Positions 1 through 8,334 are shown, numbered from the stretch's first letter. The stretch is 64,000 bases of DNA from Pseudalkalibacillus hwajinpoensis (GCF_015234585.1 NZ_JADFCM010000005.1:30000-93999); one strand, 5' to 3'. The notes: generated by a model from the letters alone, not told the origin. Translations and numbers: made by a program.

Positions 1-1
1 A

Positions 2-298
2 CATCGAAATAGGAAATGCTTCAATCTCATCGCTACCGTCACGGTTTCCCCATGCAAACGTCCCATTCATATAATCGATAATAAACGTAGAACCTGGATC
101 ACCATCAATTTCATATTTATGGCCCGGTATAAAGTCATCCGGGTTTAATAAATACGACTTAGCAAGTGCAATCCTTCGTTCATGAACGGCGAATTCATTG
201 ACCATGCCCATTTGCTCCGCTCTACGTGCTTTTTCGCTTAAGAGGGAAATTTCATTTCTTAGTTCCTGCTCACTCATATCACTGAAACGCTTTTCCAT
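2..298 (-). CDS. yfhH: YfhH family protein (DUF1811), 3' end outside window
   Basis: Reading leftwards from ATG at 298, an open frame of 99 codons runs off the window edge. It begins MEKRFSDMSEQELRNEI and contains KARRAEQMGMVNEFAVHERR followed by a GDPGSTFIIDYMNGTFAWG segment, the pattern I recognise from Bacillus YfhH (about 105 residues), so only a few residues are missing. A GGAGGTCAAGG ribosome binding site precedes the ATG. Function is unknown; it is normally found next to recX, which is close by here. Family identity is from motif memory; no function is inferred. Confidence 0.85.
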   Translation of the reverse strand, partial: MEKRFSDMSEQELRNEISLLSEKARRAEQMGMVNEFAVHERRIALAKSYLLNPDDFIPGHKYEIDGDPGSTFIIDYMNGTFAWGNRDGSDEIEAFPISM

Positions 299-394
299 CC
301 TTGACCTCCATCATCATCAATTCTTCCCCAAGTATAGTTCATTTTCTACTTCCTGACAAAAATATGCTACGCTTACCGAAAGGAGTGATTTTAT

Positions 395-1066
395 ATGAAA
401 ACCATTTTAATTACGGGTGCCGGTTCTGGCCTCGGAGCTGAGCTTGCAAAACAGTGGGCAACTAAAGGACACCATGTCGTACTTGTTGGTCGAACCAAAC
501 AAAAACTTGAATCCATTGACCAGGAAATCAAAGATAATAAAGGTGTCTGTTCCATTTATGAATGCGATATAACTGATCCTGAAGAACTTAAAAAACTGAA
601 ACAAGCAATGGATCGGGATAATCTACAAATTCACATGCTTGTAAACAATGCTGGTACAGGAACGTTCGGGGCTTTAGAAGACATTACTATTTCTGATATA
701 CATAAGGTTATTGATACAAATGTGAAAGGCACCATTTTTGCAACACAAACGTTCCTCCCTACATTAAAAAGCATGGAAGGTCGCATCATGAATATTATTT
801 CTACCGCTGGTTTAAAAGGGAAAAATCACGAAACCGTCTACGTCGCTTCTAAATATGCGATAAGAGGTTTTACTGAGAGCTTATGGAAAGAACTAGAGGG
901 CACGGGTGTCAGTGCAACTGCTGTTTATATGGGAGGGATGAATACTCCATTTTGGGCAAATTCCGATCATATTAATGATGTATCAAGACTTAAATCCCCA
1001 TTTGAGAAAGCCCTCCAAATCATCGAGGAAGATGAAGGACAAAATGAGATATTTATTGATCGTTAA
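395..1066 (+). CDS. SDR family NAD(P)-dependent oxidoreductase
   Basis: Short-chain dehydrogenase/reductase of 223 residues. The N-terminal Rossmann glycine motif TGAGSGLG (residues 7-14), the NNAG motif near residue 84, the catalytic Ser of NIISTAG and the YxxxK pair in YVASKYA are all present, so it should be an active oxidoreductase of unknown substrate. The ATG at 395 follows AAAGGAGTGATTTT. The C-terminus is short for the family, and the gene overlaps the convergent recX stop region by 14 bp. The substrate cannot be deduced from sequence. Confidence 0.85.
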   Translation: MKTILITGAGSGLGAELAKQWATKGHHVVLVGRTKQKLESIDQEIKDNKGVCSIYECDITDPEELKKLKQAMDRDNLQIHMLVNNAGTGTFGALEDITISDIHKVIDTNVKGTIFATQTFLPTLKSMEGRIMNIISTAGLKGKNHETVYVASKYAIRGFTESLWKELEGTGVSATAVYMGGMNTPFWANSDHINDVSRLKSPFEKALQIIEEDEGQNEIFIDR

Positions 1067-1862
1067 GTTCTTCTAGATATTTATTAATAAGCGGAAAAGG
1101 AAACCCTTTACGATATAAAAATTGCTTCATTTTATGATCGAATTCACGGCGCTCGAGTTTGCTATAGCGTCGTTCCGCTTTTTGGGCCTGAAGCACGAGC
1201 GCTTCCCATTCCTCGTCTTCTCCTTTTTCTAGATCGATTTGCTGCATCACTTCTTGAATGATGTCACGATCGAAGCCTTTGGCTCTTAGTTCCTGATTTA
1301 CTTTCTGTCTTTGTTCCGTTGCTGAGGAAGTCTTTAGCTTTGATGCTTTTTTCTCAGCTAACTTAATTGCAATCTCAAGCTGTTTCTCATATGAGTATTC
1401 TTCAAGTGCTTTATCGGTCATCTTTTTATTAACTCCTTTTTGGTTGAGCTCTTGCGCGATGACAAATGGACCTTTTCCGCCTCCATTTACTTTTGTTCTT
1501 ACAAAAGCAATAGCGAATTCAAGATCATTCACGTATCCATAGCGATGAAGCTTTTTGAAAATAGCTTCGAATGCCTCTTCAGGTATTTCCTTTTTAGTAA
1601 GGTATTCTTTCACCTCTTTTTCAGAGCGCATCCGGTAAGATAAATAATTTAACGCGTAATTCATGCCTTTTTTCACCTGGTCTTCAAAATGAATTCCTTC
1701 AAGCATCTCGTCACTTAATTCGACGCCTTTTCGAAGACCAAAGCTGATCAGAACATCCTGGTCAACACCGAAACCAAATTCTTCCCCTGAACCTTTATCT
1801 ATAAATATCGAAAATCGTTCGTTATTGTTTTTTTGCGTTGTTATACGCGTAACCTTGACCAA
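1053..1862 (-). CDS. recX: Recombination regulator RecX
   Basis: RecX binds RecA filaments and modulates recombination and SOS induction. The protein has the all-helical tandem three-helix repeats of the family: the segments around LNYLSYRMRSEKEVKEYL, KLHRYGYVNDLEFA and ELRAKGFDRDIIQEVM are typical. About 269 residues, the usual length in Bacillus (longer than proteobacterial RecX). I choose TTG at 1862 because GGAGGTG lies 6 nt upstream; a GTG at 1877 in the same frame would sit on top of that ribosome binding site. The neighbours yfhH and yfhF match the usual Bacillus context. Confidence 0.93.
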   Translation of the reverse strand: MVKVTRITTQKNNNERFSIFIDKGSGEEFGFGVDQDVLISFGLRKGVELSDEMLEGIHFEDQVKKGMNYALNYLSYRMRSEKEVKEYLTKKEIPEEAFEAIFKKLHRYGYVNDLEFAIAFVRTKVNGGGKGPFVIAQELNQKGVNKKMTDKALEEYSYEKQLEIAIKLAEKKASKLKTSSATEQRQKVNQELRAKGFDRDIIQEVMQQIDLEKGEDEEWEALVLQAQKAERRYSKLERREFDHKMKQFLYRKGFPFPLINKYLEELNDQ

Positions 1863-1993
1863 TGCACTCACCTCCACTCACATTGTAGCACTTTCTGAAT
1901 AAACGAATGAAGTTAAAGCATTTGATTAGAGGAATATGAATATGGGTAAAGAACTAGTAGAAGTATATCGCGTACGCTTAGGAGGAAGATGAT

Positions 1994-2896
1994 ATGAACA
2001 TTGCGATTACCGGAGGAACTGGTTTTGTTGGAAGTGAACTAACAGACTCTTTTGTTAATGACGGGCATTCGGTATTTATTCTAACACGGAACCCTGCAAA
2101 CAAACCTATAAAAAAAGGGGTTACTTATGTAAAGTGGCTTCAGGATGATGCTGAGCCAGAGAAGGACCTCCCAAAGATTCACGCCATCGTGAACCTTGCA
2201 GGCGAATCAATTAATAGCGGACGGTGGACAGAAGATCGTAAACAGCGTATTCTAGACAGCCGCATCTCGTCAACGAGAGAGATCATTTCCATCATACAAA
2301 AACTTGATCATAAACCACGCGTTCTTGTAAACGCTTCTGCTATTGGATTTTATGGTTCATCACTTGATAAATCATTTACCGAAAATGATACAGAACCTGG
2401 TTCTGACTTCCTGGCAGATGTTACACGCAAATGGGAAGATGAAGCAATGAAAGCACAGAATCATGGAGTTCGTACCGTTCTTGCGCGATTTGGTGTTGTC
2501 CTTGGCGAAGAAGGAGCCCTTCCTTTGATGACCTTGCCATATAAATTATTTATGGGTGGTAAACTTGGTGATGGACGACAATGGTATTCCTGGGTACATA
2601 TTATGGATGTAGTTGGGATGATCCGATTTGCTGTTGATCACGACTCTGTCCAGGGGCCATTAAACGTAACCGCACCTGAACCAAAGAGAATGAATGATTT
2701 TGGTAAAACAATTGGGGAAGTAATGAATCGACCTCACTGGATGCCTGTTCCTGAAGCACCTGTTCAAGCAGCTCTAGGAGAAAAAAGTGGAATTGTATTA
2801 AAAGGACAGTGCGTTCTTCCACAGAAAGCTAAAGAATTAGGTTATCCTTTCCGCTACATTAAATTAAAAGACGCATTAGAGAACCTGCTGGTCTAA
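1994..2896 (+). CDS. yfhF: TIGR01777 family NAD-dependent epimerase-like protein YfhF
   Basis: Extended-SDR protein of 300 residues. The N-terminal TGGTGFVGSEL dinucleotide-binding motif (residues 7-17), the NLAGESI segment and the NASAIGFYG block with GxYG in place of YxxxK are hallmarks of the TIGR01777/YfhF family. In B. subtilis yfhF lies beside recX, as here. The C-terminal DUF1731 part (PHWMPVPEAPVQAALGE onwards) is intact. The ATG follows GGAGGAAGATGAT. Enzymatic substrate is not known. Confidence 0.92.
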   Translation: MNIAITGGTGFVGSELTDSFVNDGHSVFILTRNPANKPIKKGVTYVKWLQDDAEPEKDLPKIHAIVNLAGESINSGRWTEDRKQRILDSRISSTREIISIIQKLDHKPRVLVNASAIGFYGSSLDKSFTENDTEPGSDFLADVTRKWEDEAMKAQNHGVRTVLARFGVVLGEEGALPLMTLPYKLFMGGKLGDGRQWYSWVHIMDVVGMIRFAVDHDSVQGPLNVTAPEPKRMNDFGKTIGEVMNRPHWMPVPEAPVQAALGEKSGIVLKGQCVLPQKAKELGYPFRYIKLKDALENLLV

Positions 2897-2912
2897 ACCA
2901 GCAGGTTTTTTT
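2882..2912 (+). terminator. Intrinsic terminator after yfhF
   Basis: Stem AACCTGCTGG / CCAGCAGGTT with a 6-nt loop followed by a T run. It overlaps the last codons of yfhF. Confidence 0.9.
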
Positions 2913-3124
2913 AAACCCTCCCTTCATTTGAATAGAAGCATTACCTATTTTCTAAGAAAAGTGAAATCGTTATGTTTATGAAAAGGTTGTATCTCAATTA
3001 AAATATCCTTCGCCATTTACACATTCGATGATGTAGTACCGATGATGGATAATGGATATAATGAATTAACTAGCTGTTTTCGACGATGTGTCGTTATAAA
3101 ACTAAAAGATGATAGGTGAATAAT

Positions 3125-4240
3125 ATGACGATATTATTTAAGCAAGCTCGAGTTTATCCAGTTTCATCACCATTACTCCCATGTGCTGATGTTCTTGTAA
3201 AGGACGGCCTTATTCATGAAGTCTCCCCCTCTATACCTGAAGAAGCTGATATGACCGTAATTGACGGCAAAGGTTATCATCTTTTACCCGGTTTCATTGA
3301 TGCACATACACATGTTGGCCTTTATGACGAAGGCACTGGCTGGGCCGGTAATGATGCAAACGAAACCGTAGAAGCTCTAACTCCCCATGTAAGAGCACTT
3401 GACGGTGTAAATCCACTCGATGTTGGTTTTAAAGATGCGATTGCATTTGGCGTAACTTCTGTCCAAGTTATGCCTGGAAGTGCGAATATTATTGGCGGTA
3501 TAACAACTGTTCTGAAAACGCATGGAAAGAACGTAGAGAAAATGATTGTCAGAGAAACCGCCGGTCTAAAAATTGCATTAGGTGAAAACCCGAAACGGGT
3601 TCATAGTCACTCCAATAATGATTCCATTACCCGCATGGGAATTATGGGCCTTCTTCGAGAAGCATTCTATGATGCTGGGAGGTCTAATCAGATCGAGCAT
3701 CCACGAATTTCACCCATTATGGCAGCACTAAATCGTGAAATTCCTGTTAGAATTCACGCTCACCGTGCAGACGATATATTAACAGCTGTTCGATTTGCTA
3801 GGGAGTTTAATCTTGATCTCAGAATTGAGCATTGTACAGAAGGCCATCTTATTGCAGATGAACTTAGTGGACAGAACCTTAAAGTAACTGTAGGACCTTC
3901 TATGACGAGACGTTCGAAGATAGAATTAAAGAACAAAACTTGGGCGACTTATGGCATTCTGAATAGCCACGGGATTGAAGTGTCAATCACAACAGATCAT
4001 CCATACGTTCCTATTCAGTACTTAAATATTTGTGCAGCGCTTGCTGTTAGAGAAGGGTTAAGCGAAGAAAAAGCGATTGAAGGAATTACACTAAATCCCG
4101 CTAAAAGTCTTGGAGTCGAACACCGAATTGGAAGTATAGAAGTTGGAAAAGATGCCGATTTAGTGCTCTGGTCTAATCATCCATTCCAGTACGATGCCCG
4201 TCCAGTATTGACGATGATTAACGGGGAAATTATTCGTTAA
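3125..4240 (+). CDS. Amidohydrolase family protein (imidazolonepropionase-like)
   Basis: Metal-dependent hydrolase of about 371 residues. The family metal ligands are visible: HTH in GFIDAHTHVGLYDEG near residue 60, a later His in IHAHRAD, His in RIEHCTEGH and the Asp in ITTDHPY. The C-terminal KDADLVLWSNHPF and IDGxxI-type strand is the usual composite-domain ending. It belongs to the cd01309-like amidohydrolases of Bacilli; the substrate is unknown. ATG 3125 is chosen because GGTGA lies just upstream; GTG 3116 in the same frame lacks one. No signal peptide, so cytoplasmic. Confidence 0.85.
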   Translation: MTILFKQARVYPVSSPLLPCADVLVKDGLIHEVSPSIPEEADMTVIDGKGYHLLPGFIDAHTHVGLYDEGTGWAGNDANETVEALTPHVRALDGVNPLDVGFKDAIAFGVTSVQVMPGSANIIGGITTVLKTHGKNVEKMIVRETAGLKIALGENPKRVHSHSNNDSITRMGIMGLLREAFYDAGRSNQIEHPRISPIMAALNREIPVRIHAHRADDILTAVRFAREFNLDLRIEHCTEGHLIADELSGQNLKVTVGPSMTRRSKIELKNKTWATYGILNSHGIEVSITTDHPYVPIQYLNICAALAVREGLSEEKAIEGITLNPAKSLGVEHRIGSIEVGKDADLVLWSNHPFQYDARPVLTMINGEIIR

Positions 4241-4389
4241 AATCGCTTAAATTTCTTGTCACATAGACACTTACAATAACTTTACATTTAGAAGTGAAAA
4301 ATACGCAAAAAACTAGTATCTTTTTTTAAATAAATCGAGTATGATACTTTTGTAATTACAATAAAATGAACTAACAACTTCATATCTGA

Positions 4390-4457
4390 ATATGGGAAGG
4401 CAATTGGTGCGCCACCAGCAGTGACTGGTCCTAGTGGGTTCGATTCCCACCCCGAAT
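4390..4457 (+). ncRNA. tRNA-like structure in the 5' region of the GNAT gene
   Basis: A 68-nt segment folds as a compact tRNA: acceptor ATATGGG (4390-4396) with CCCGAAT (4451-4457), one A-A mismatch and one G-U; D-arm GGC/GCC (4399-4401 with 4411-4413) whose loop carries AATTGGT; anticodon-type arm ACCAG/CTGGT (4414-4418 with 4425-4429) with a 6-nt loop CAGTGA; a 4-nt variable region; and a perfect T-arm GTGGG-TTCGATT-CCCAC (4434-4450). There is no encoded CCA, no U8, no nucleotide for position 26 and only six anticodon-loop nucleotides, so it is not a normal decoding tRNA. It may be a regulatory tRNA mimic, a tRNA-like small RNA or a decayed tRNA. Confidence 0.55.
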
Positions 4458-4514
4458 AATAATTCAACATACTATTATTCGAGGGTGGGGATAAGTCTGC
4501 CCTCGACAGGAGGG
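4445..4514 (+). promoter_or_regulatory. Competing hairpins controlling the GNAT ribosome binding site
   Basis: Three mutually exclusive pairings are readable. A: 4446-4461 with 4473-4489, 16 bp with one bulged A (4482). B: CGAGGG 4480-4485 with CCCTCG 4500-4505. C: CCCTC 4500-4504 with GAGGG 4510-4514, which covers the ribosome binding site AGGAGGG (4508-4514). A uses the strand needed for B, and B uses the strand needed for C. The tRNA-like fold upstream uses 4446-4457 and so excludes A. The inferred logic is that the tRNA-like fold allows B and exposes the site, whereas A allows C and hides it. Confidence 0.5.
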
Positions 4515-4520
4515 AAACTC

Positions 4521-5075
4521 ATGATTAAACATCGTGACCTGTCGGAATGTCATGTGCTATTTGACTTGATGGTTGACCCAGCTGTCTTCCCATTCGTACG
4601 TCATAAAGCAAGCTCTTACGAAGAATATCTATTCTTAACAAAACAACTTATTGAAGCTGAGGAGCAGGGAGAATTAATTTCTAGGACCATTCTTGATGAA
4701 TGGGGTGCACCTATTGGTACAATTAATTTGTTTGATATTGAACATCAAACTGGCTTTCTTGGAACGTGGATTGGTACCCCTTACCACGGCAAAGGTTATA
4801 ATCAAATCGCGAAAGAAGCTTTCTTCAATGAAATGTTTTTTGATAAGCAAATTCATACAATTTTCATGAGAATTAACAAGGATAACATTCGCTCTCAAAA
4901 AGCGGCAGAAAAAATCCCTTATGTCGAGAAAGCTAATGAGAAATGGCCTGAAGTTTATAAGCAAATTAATACTGGAGAGAAATCATATCATTTATATGAA
5001 ATTGAACGCGATAATTATCACCTTCACGTCATGCGCGAAGGTACAGAAGCAGTTGAAGTTCAATTAGAAGCATAA
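4521..5075 (+). CDS. GNAT family N-acetyltransferase
   Basis: RimJ/RimL-type GNAT of 184 residues. The acetyl-CoA region is visible as GFLGTWIGTPYHGKGYNQIAKEAFF (R/Q-x-x-G-x-G/A loop, here YHGKGYNQ), followed by the NIRSQKAAEK helix typical of the fold's end. ATG 4521 is preceded by AGGAGGG at 4508-4514. A GTG at 4434 in the same frame would translate through the T-arm and hairpins and is rejected. The family is conserved in Bacillus as a stand-alone gene with no assigned substrate. Its unusual leader suggests regulation at translation. Confidence 0.85.
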   Translation: MIKHRDLSECHVLFDLMVDPAVFPFVRHKASSYEEYLFLTKQLIEAEEQGELISRTILDEWGAPIGTINLFDIEHQTGFLGTWIGTPYHGKGYNQIAKEAFFNEMFFDKQIHTIFMRINKDNIRSQKAAEKIPYVEKANEKWPEVYKQINTGEKSYHLYEIERDNYHLHVMREGTEAVEVQLEA

Positions 5076-5099
5076 GTTCCTGTTAAAGGAACTTTTTTT
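5074..5099 (+). terminator. Intrinsic terminator after the GNAT gene
   Basis: AAGTTCC / GGAACTT stem with a 7-nt loop and seven T residues, starting in the stop codon. Confidence 0.85.
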
Positions 5100-5254
5100 A
5101 TTGTTATTATTGCCTTATTTCTATTGGTTTTTTCTATAGAGTGTCATAATCCACAGCGTTACTATCGGCGCCTGGTCATTGCTTTTATCCACATGTGCAT
5201 AGAACTTTATGTGATGGCAATGCTAGTAGCATCTTAAGGAAAAGAGGGATTATT

Positions 5255-5368
5255 GTGGATAAACGTAAAGGCAGAGAAAATAAGGAAGCAAAAATGACGC
5301 TAACGAAGACCCAAGATGTTCTTTTTGGAAGAGAATTCAAACGTGCTGACCGAGCTGGGCATAAATAA
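5255..5368 (+). CDS. yfhE: YfhE family small protein
   Basis: A 37-codon frame starting at GTG 5255. The product ends TLTKTQDVLFGREFKRADRAG plus HK, which I recognise as the conserved YfhE pattern (TxTQEVLYxxEFKxADxAG). Very basic, cytoplasmic, function unknown. A GGAAAAGAGGGATTATT stretch supplies the ribosome binding site. The GTG codon lies inside a perfect DnaA-box match (TGTGGATAA, 5254-5262). Proximity to yfhD and yfhF agrees with the Bacillus cluster. Confidence 0.8.
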   Translation: MDKRKGRENKEAKMTLTKTQDVLFGREFKRADRAGHK

Positions 5369-5448
5369 AGACGAATAATTAAACAAAAACAAGCCATTCT
5401 AATGAGTGGAGAGATCTTCTCCAAACACATTTACAGGAGCTGATTAAG

Positions 5449-5619
5449 ATGGCAAAACGTCCAAATTTTTCAGAAGGTAAACAAAAGCGTCAAGCTAAAA
5501 ATCCAATTCCATCAGCACAAAACGAGGATGTAGAATTCGCAAATGAATTCGACACCGCTGATGCGAAAGCAGCTGAAAGATCAAAGGCCGCAAACCAGCG
5601 CGCGAAGAAAAACAAATAA
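5449..5619 (+). CDS. yfhD: YfhD family small protein
   Basis: A 56-residue frame starting MAKRPNFSEGKQKRQ and containing EDVEFANEFDTADAKAAERS and NQRAKK, matching the YfhD pattern EFAxELADxxDxEAxxRAxAADxR. Small, charged and probably disordered; function unknown, and often grouped with sporulation-associated small proteins. An AGGAGCTGATTAAG ribosome binding site precedes ATG 5449. It lies 80 bp after yfhE and before a strong terminator, so the two are probably co-transcribed. Confidence 0.75.
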   Translation: MAKRPNFSEGKQKRQAKNPIPSAQNEDVEFANEFDTADAKAAERSKAANQRAKKNK

Positions 5620-5621
5620 CC

Positions 5622-5649
5622 AAAAAGGGGACCGTATCGGTCCCTTTTT
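5622..5649 (+). terminator. Intrinsic terminator after yfhD
   Basis: AAAAAGGGGACCG / CGGTCCCTTTTT with a 3-nt loop; near-perfect, and it can also act on the opposite strand. Confidence 0.9.
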
Positions 5650-5690
5650 GATTTCAGAAAAAAATAGCGATTCAGAAGTTAACAAGCAAG

Positions 5691-5921
5691 TTATGCACAA
5701 GCTGTTAACAATGTTGATAACATGTTATCTTTCCCTTTTTAGAGCACATTTATTATAAACAATTTTTTTGTTGATAACCTCGTATTAAGCTGTGGATATT
5801 GTTGATAAACTTGTTAGTAACGCTATAAATACCTATTCATCTTGTGTATAAGTCTGTGGAAAGTGTTAATGACTGTATTTAGCTTCCAGTCGGAAGGGTT
5901 TAACTACTAACTTTATCCATA
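5691..5921. repeat. DnaA-box-rich intergenic region
   Basis: This AT-rich gap of about 315 bp has no gene. It contains exact TTATNCACA matches at 5691-5699 (TTATGCACA) and 5843-5851 (TGTGTATAA). One-mismatch relatives lie at 5769-5777 and 5800-5808 (TGTTGATAA), 5791-5799 (TGTGGATAT) and 5913-5921 (TTATCCATA). Two perfect boxes lie just upstream at 5185-5193 (TTATCCACA) and 5254-5262 (TGTGGATAA), with a one-mismatch box at 5147-5155. This resembles the DnaA-box clusters that titrate DnaA in B. subtilis; no dnaA or dnaN is nearby, so it is not the main origin. Confidence 0.5.
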
Positions 5922-5934
5922 AATAAGGTTGTAA

Positions 5935-7341
5935 CTATTTCTTATTTCCTGTGTTTCTTTTAAAAACAGACACTACTTCGATATGAGACGTTTGTGGAAA
6001 CATATCGACTGGCTGTAAATGCTGAAGCTCATATCCCTTTTTCATTAAATAGGAAGAATCTTTTGCAAGCGTTGAAGGATTACAGGATACATAAACAATT
6101 CGATCTGGCTTTGCTTTTACCATCGTAGCTAATAACGTCTCATCACAGCCAGTTCTCGGTGGATCTACCACAATCACGTTTGGTTTGAACCCTTCTTTTA
6201 TCCACTTAGGAACGACCTCTTCTGCTTTACCTATATCGTAAGTCATCTTCTCCTGATAACCGTGACTTTTAGCATTCTTTCTTGCATCATCAATCGATTC
6301 TTTAATGACATCCATCCCTCTGACTTCTCGCGCATTATCGGCAAGCCATAATCCAATCGTACCTACTCCACAATAAGCATCTATAATGTTTTCTTTACCA
6401 GTAAGCGCAGCAGCTTTTTTCACTTCATCATAGAGGTGAACAGTTTGCGTGGGATTTAGCTGGAAAAAGGCACGAGCAGATAATTCGAAATTTAAATCTC
6501 CTAATGATTCCTCTATTACTTCTTCCCCATCTAATACGAAGGTTTTATCACCGAATATTAGAGATGTTCTCTGCCCATTTACATTTTGAATAACCGACTT
6601 CACTTCAGGAAGCCTTTTCTTCACTTCTTTAATAAGTAATTCTTTCCGCGGAATGTTCTCTTCTGAAGTGACAAGCACTAATTGAATTTGTCCCGTCTCA
6701 AATCCAACTCTCGTTACGATTGTACGAACGAGCCCCTTTCTCTTCTTTTCATTATATATCGAAATATTTAAATCCTCGAGGATCTTCACAACTTGACGAG
6801 TGACTCGATTTGTTTCCGGGTGTTGTACTAAACAGTTTGTCAGTTCAACAAGCTCGTGTGACCCTGCTCCGTATAATCCTGCAATGACTTTTCCCTTTTG
6901 CTTTCTTACCTGAAGCTGACTTTTATTTCGATAGTTCCAGGGGTCTTTCATTCCAATTACAGGCTTTATTGTTATATCCTTTTCACCCAATTTTGCATGC
7001 CGTTCAAACGACTGAATCACAATATCCCGTTTTTCACGAAGTTGTGCCTTATAGCTTAAATGTTGGAGCTGACATCCTCCACATTCTTCATATACCGGAC
7101 ATGGCGGAGTGGTTCTGTCATTCGATTTTTTTCGAAGCCTTTTTATTTTTGCTTCAGCACGATTTGAAAAAACCTTTGTGACTTCAGCTGTAATTTCTTC
7201 CCCAGGTAGTGCCCCAGGAACAAATACCACTGTTCTCTTAAAAAAACCGACCCCTTCTCCATTTATCCCCAATCGTTTAATTGTTAAAGGAATTGTTTGA
7301 CCGTTCGTAAGCCCTGTCCCTTTCACATTTTTGTTATCCAA
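5935..7341 (-). CDS. rlmCD: 23S rRNA (uracil-C5)-methyltransferase RlmCD
   Basis: RumA/TrmA-type SAM-dependent enzyme of 468 residues that makes m5U in 23S rRNA (one enzyme does both positions in B. subtilis). The N-terminal TRAM domain spans about residues 12-70. The cysteines of [15 protein letters not shown] form the iron-sulfur cluster site. The SAM motif is [16 protein letters not shown], the nucleophile region is [10 protein letters not shown], and the catalytic Cys lies in [14 protein letters not shown]. Start is TTG 7341, 6 nt after AAGGAGAG. It lies 18 bp downstream of the AlkA-like gene and is probably co-transcribed with it. Confidence 0.93.
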   Translation of the reverse strand: MDNKNVKGTGLTNGQTIPLTIKRLGINGEGVGFFKRTVVFVPGALPGEEITAEVTKVFSNRAEAKIKRLRKKSNDRTTPPCPVYEECGGCQLQHLSYKAQLREKRDIVIQSFERHAKLGEKDITIKPVIGMKDPWNYRNKSQLQVRKQKGKVIAGLYGAGSHELVELTNCLVQHPETNRVTRQVVKILEDLNISIYNEKKRKGLVRTIVTRVGFETGQIQLVLVTSEENIPRKELLIKEVKKRLPEVKSVIQNVNGQRTSLIFGDKTFVLDGEEVIEESLGDLNFELSARAFFQLNPTQTVHLYDEVKKAAALTGKENIIDAYCGVGTIGLWLADNAREVRGMDVIKESIDDARKNAKSHGYQEKMTYDIGKAEEVVPKWIKEGFKPNVIVVDPPRTGCDETLLATMVKAKPDRIVYVSCNPSTLAKDSSYLMKKGYELQHLQPVDMFPQTSHIEVVSVFKRNTGNKK

Positions 7342-7359
7342 AAATATCTCTCCTTCTAC

Positions 7360-8232
7360 TTAACCGCTTAAGCTTTCCCATAAATACATGGACACATAGC
7401 TTGAATACGGAGACCATTTCTCTTTATACTTAACGACTTCTTCTTTTGTAGGCTTTGTTGATAATTGAAACCATTTCATAATGGCATTTTGAATCCCAAC
7501 ATCACCTGCAGGTAATATATCTTTCCGTCTTAGTCCAAAAAGCAGTACACATTCAACTGTCCATGGACCAACACCTCTTATAGGAAGCAGTTCATCATAT
7601 ACTTCCTTAGTTGTTAATTTGTTGAGGTTCTCTAAATCAAGCTCTCCTGATACAATCTTTTCAGCAATTCCAATCACATATTCTGCTTTTCTTTTGCTAA
7701 ATTGTAAATCGCGTAATTCTTGAACAGTTAAACGACTAACCACCTCTGGTTTAGGATAGAACCACACGCCATCCATTTCAGTTCCATAGCTTGTCACAAA
7801 ACGATAGGTCAGCGTATACGCAAACTTCATATTAAGCTGCTGATGAACAATATTCTTCAGTAATGCACAATAAGCGTCAGGCTCACAAATAATTGGCATA
7901 CCGAGATAATTATCCATCAATGATCGAATATTTGTTTCTTTTAGTACTGACGAGATCCCTTCAATGTCCATATGAAAGTCAAACATATGACTAATCTGAG
8001 TAATCGCTTGTTCCTTATTACTTACATCATTTCCGTATATCTCAAAGCAAGGGTATTTACGATTTCCAGTTGATTGAACTGTATATACGGCTTTTTCATT
8101 ATTAATAATAAGAGGAATCTTAAATTGTTGACTGTGACCATCGACATACTGAAGCGGGTCCATGCTCATTCTTTGGAAAAGTCGATCTACGTCATATGGC
8201 GCTTTAGGATATAACTTCTCAACCCACATCAT
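7360..8232 (-). CDS. AlkA-like DNA-3-methyladenine glycosylase (YfjP type)
   Basis: HhH-GPD superfamily DNA base-excision glycosylase of about 290 residues that should remove alkylated purines. The helix-hairpin-helix is visible in LLPIRGVGPWTVECVLLFG, and the catalytic Asp in ILPAGDVGIQNAI. No C-terminal iron-sulfur cysteine cluster is present, as in AlkA. Two adjacent ATG codons (8232 and 8229) follow GGAGG; the second has the better spacing. Downstream rlmCD matches the order I recall for B. subtilis yfjP/yfjO. Confidence 0.88.
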   Translation of the reverse strand: MMWVEKLYPKAPYDVDRLFQRMSMDPLQYVDGHSQQFKIPLIINNEKAVYTVQSTGNRKYPCFEIYGNDVSNKEQAITQISHMFDFHMDIEGISSVLKETNIRSLMDNYLGMPIICEPDAYCALLKNIVHQQLNMKFAYTLTYRFVTSYGTEMDGVWFYPKPEVVSRLTVQELRDLQFSKRKAEYVIGIAEKIVSGELDLENLNKLTTKEVYDELLPIRGVGPWTVECVLLFGLRRKDILPAGDVGIQNAIMKWFQLSTKPTKEEVVKYKEKWSPYSSYVSMYLWESLSG

Positions 8233-8334
8233 ACCGCCTCCATTTCTTAGGTCGTCTATATTATCGCAAATCCAAAACAGGATTACTAGTTACAGAAGAG
8301 CAAGTCGTCCTTTCTTCTTTCTTCTTAAATCATG

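Noticed and set aside
4415..4450. ZTP riboswitch, because TGACTGG followed by a GTGGG hairpin is reminiscent
   Set aside because: The second conserved part (CCGCCTGGGC) is absent and the gene is not in one-carbon or purine metabolism.
4288..4470. Minus-strand 60-codon frame across the tRNA-like element
   Set aside because: It runs through the T-arm and hairpins, has no ribosome binding site and resembles no known protein.
4480..4505. T-box riboswitch, because GAGGGTGGGG resembles the T-box core AGGGTGG
   Set aside because: The downstream ACCGCG part of the T-box is missing, there is no specifier stem and the gene is not an aminoacyl-tRNA or amino acid gene.
4434..4520. N-terminal extension of the GNAT from GTG 4434
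   Set aside because: It would translate the T-arm and hairpin; the ATG at 4521 has an ideal AGGAGGG site and matches the usual GNAT start.
5254..5262. The DnaA box at the yfhE start as proof of DnaA control of yfhE
   Set aside because: One box within a coding start is not evidence of regulation; it is listed only as part of the cluster.
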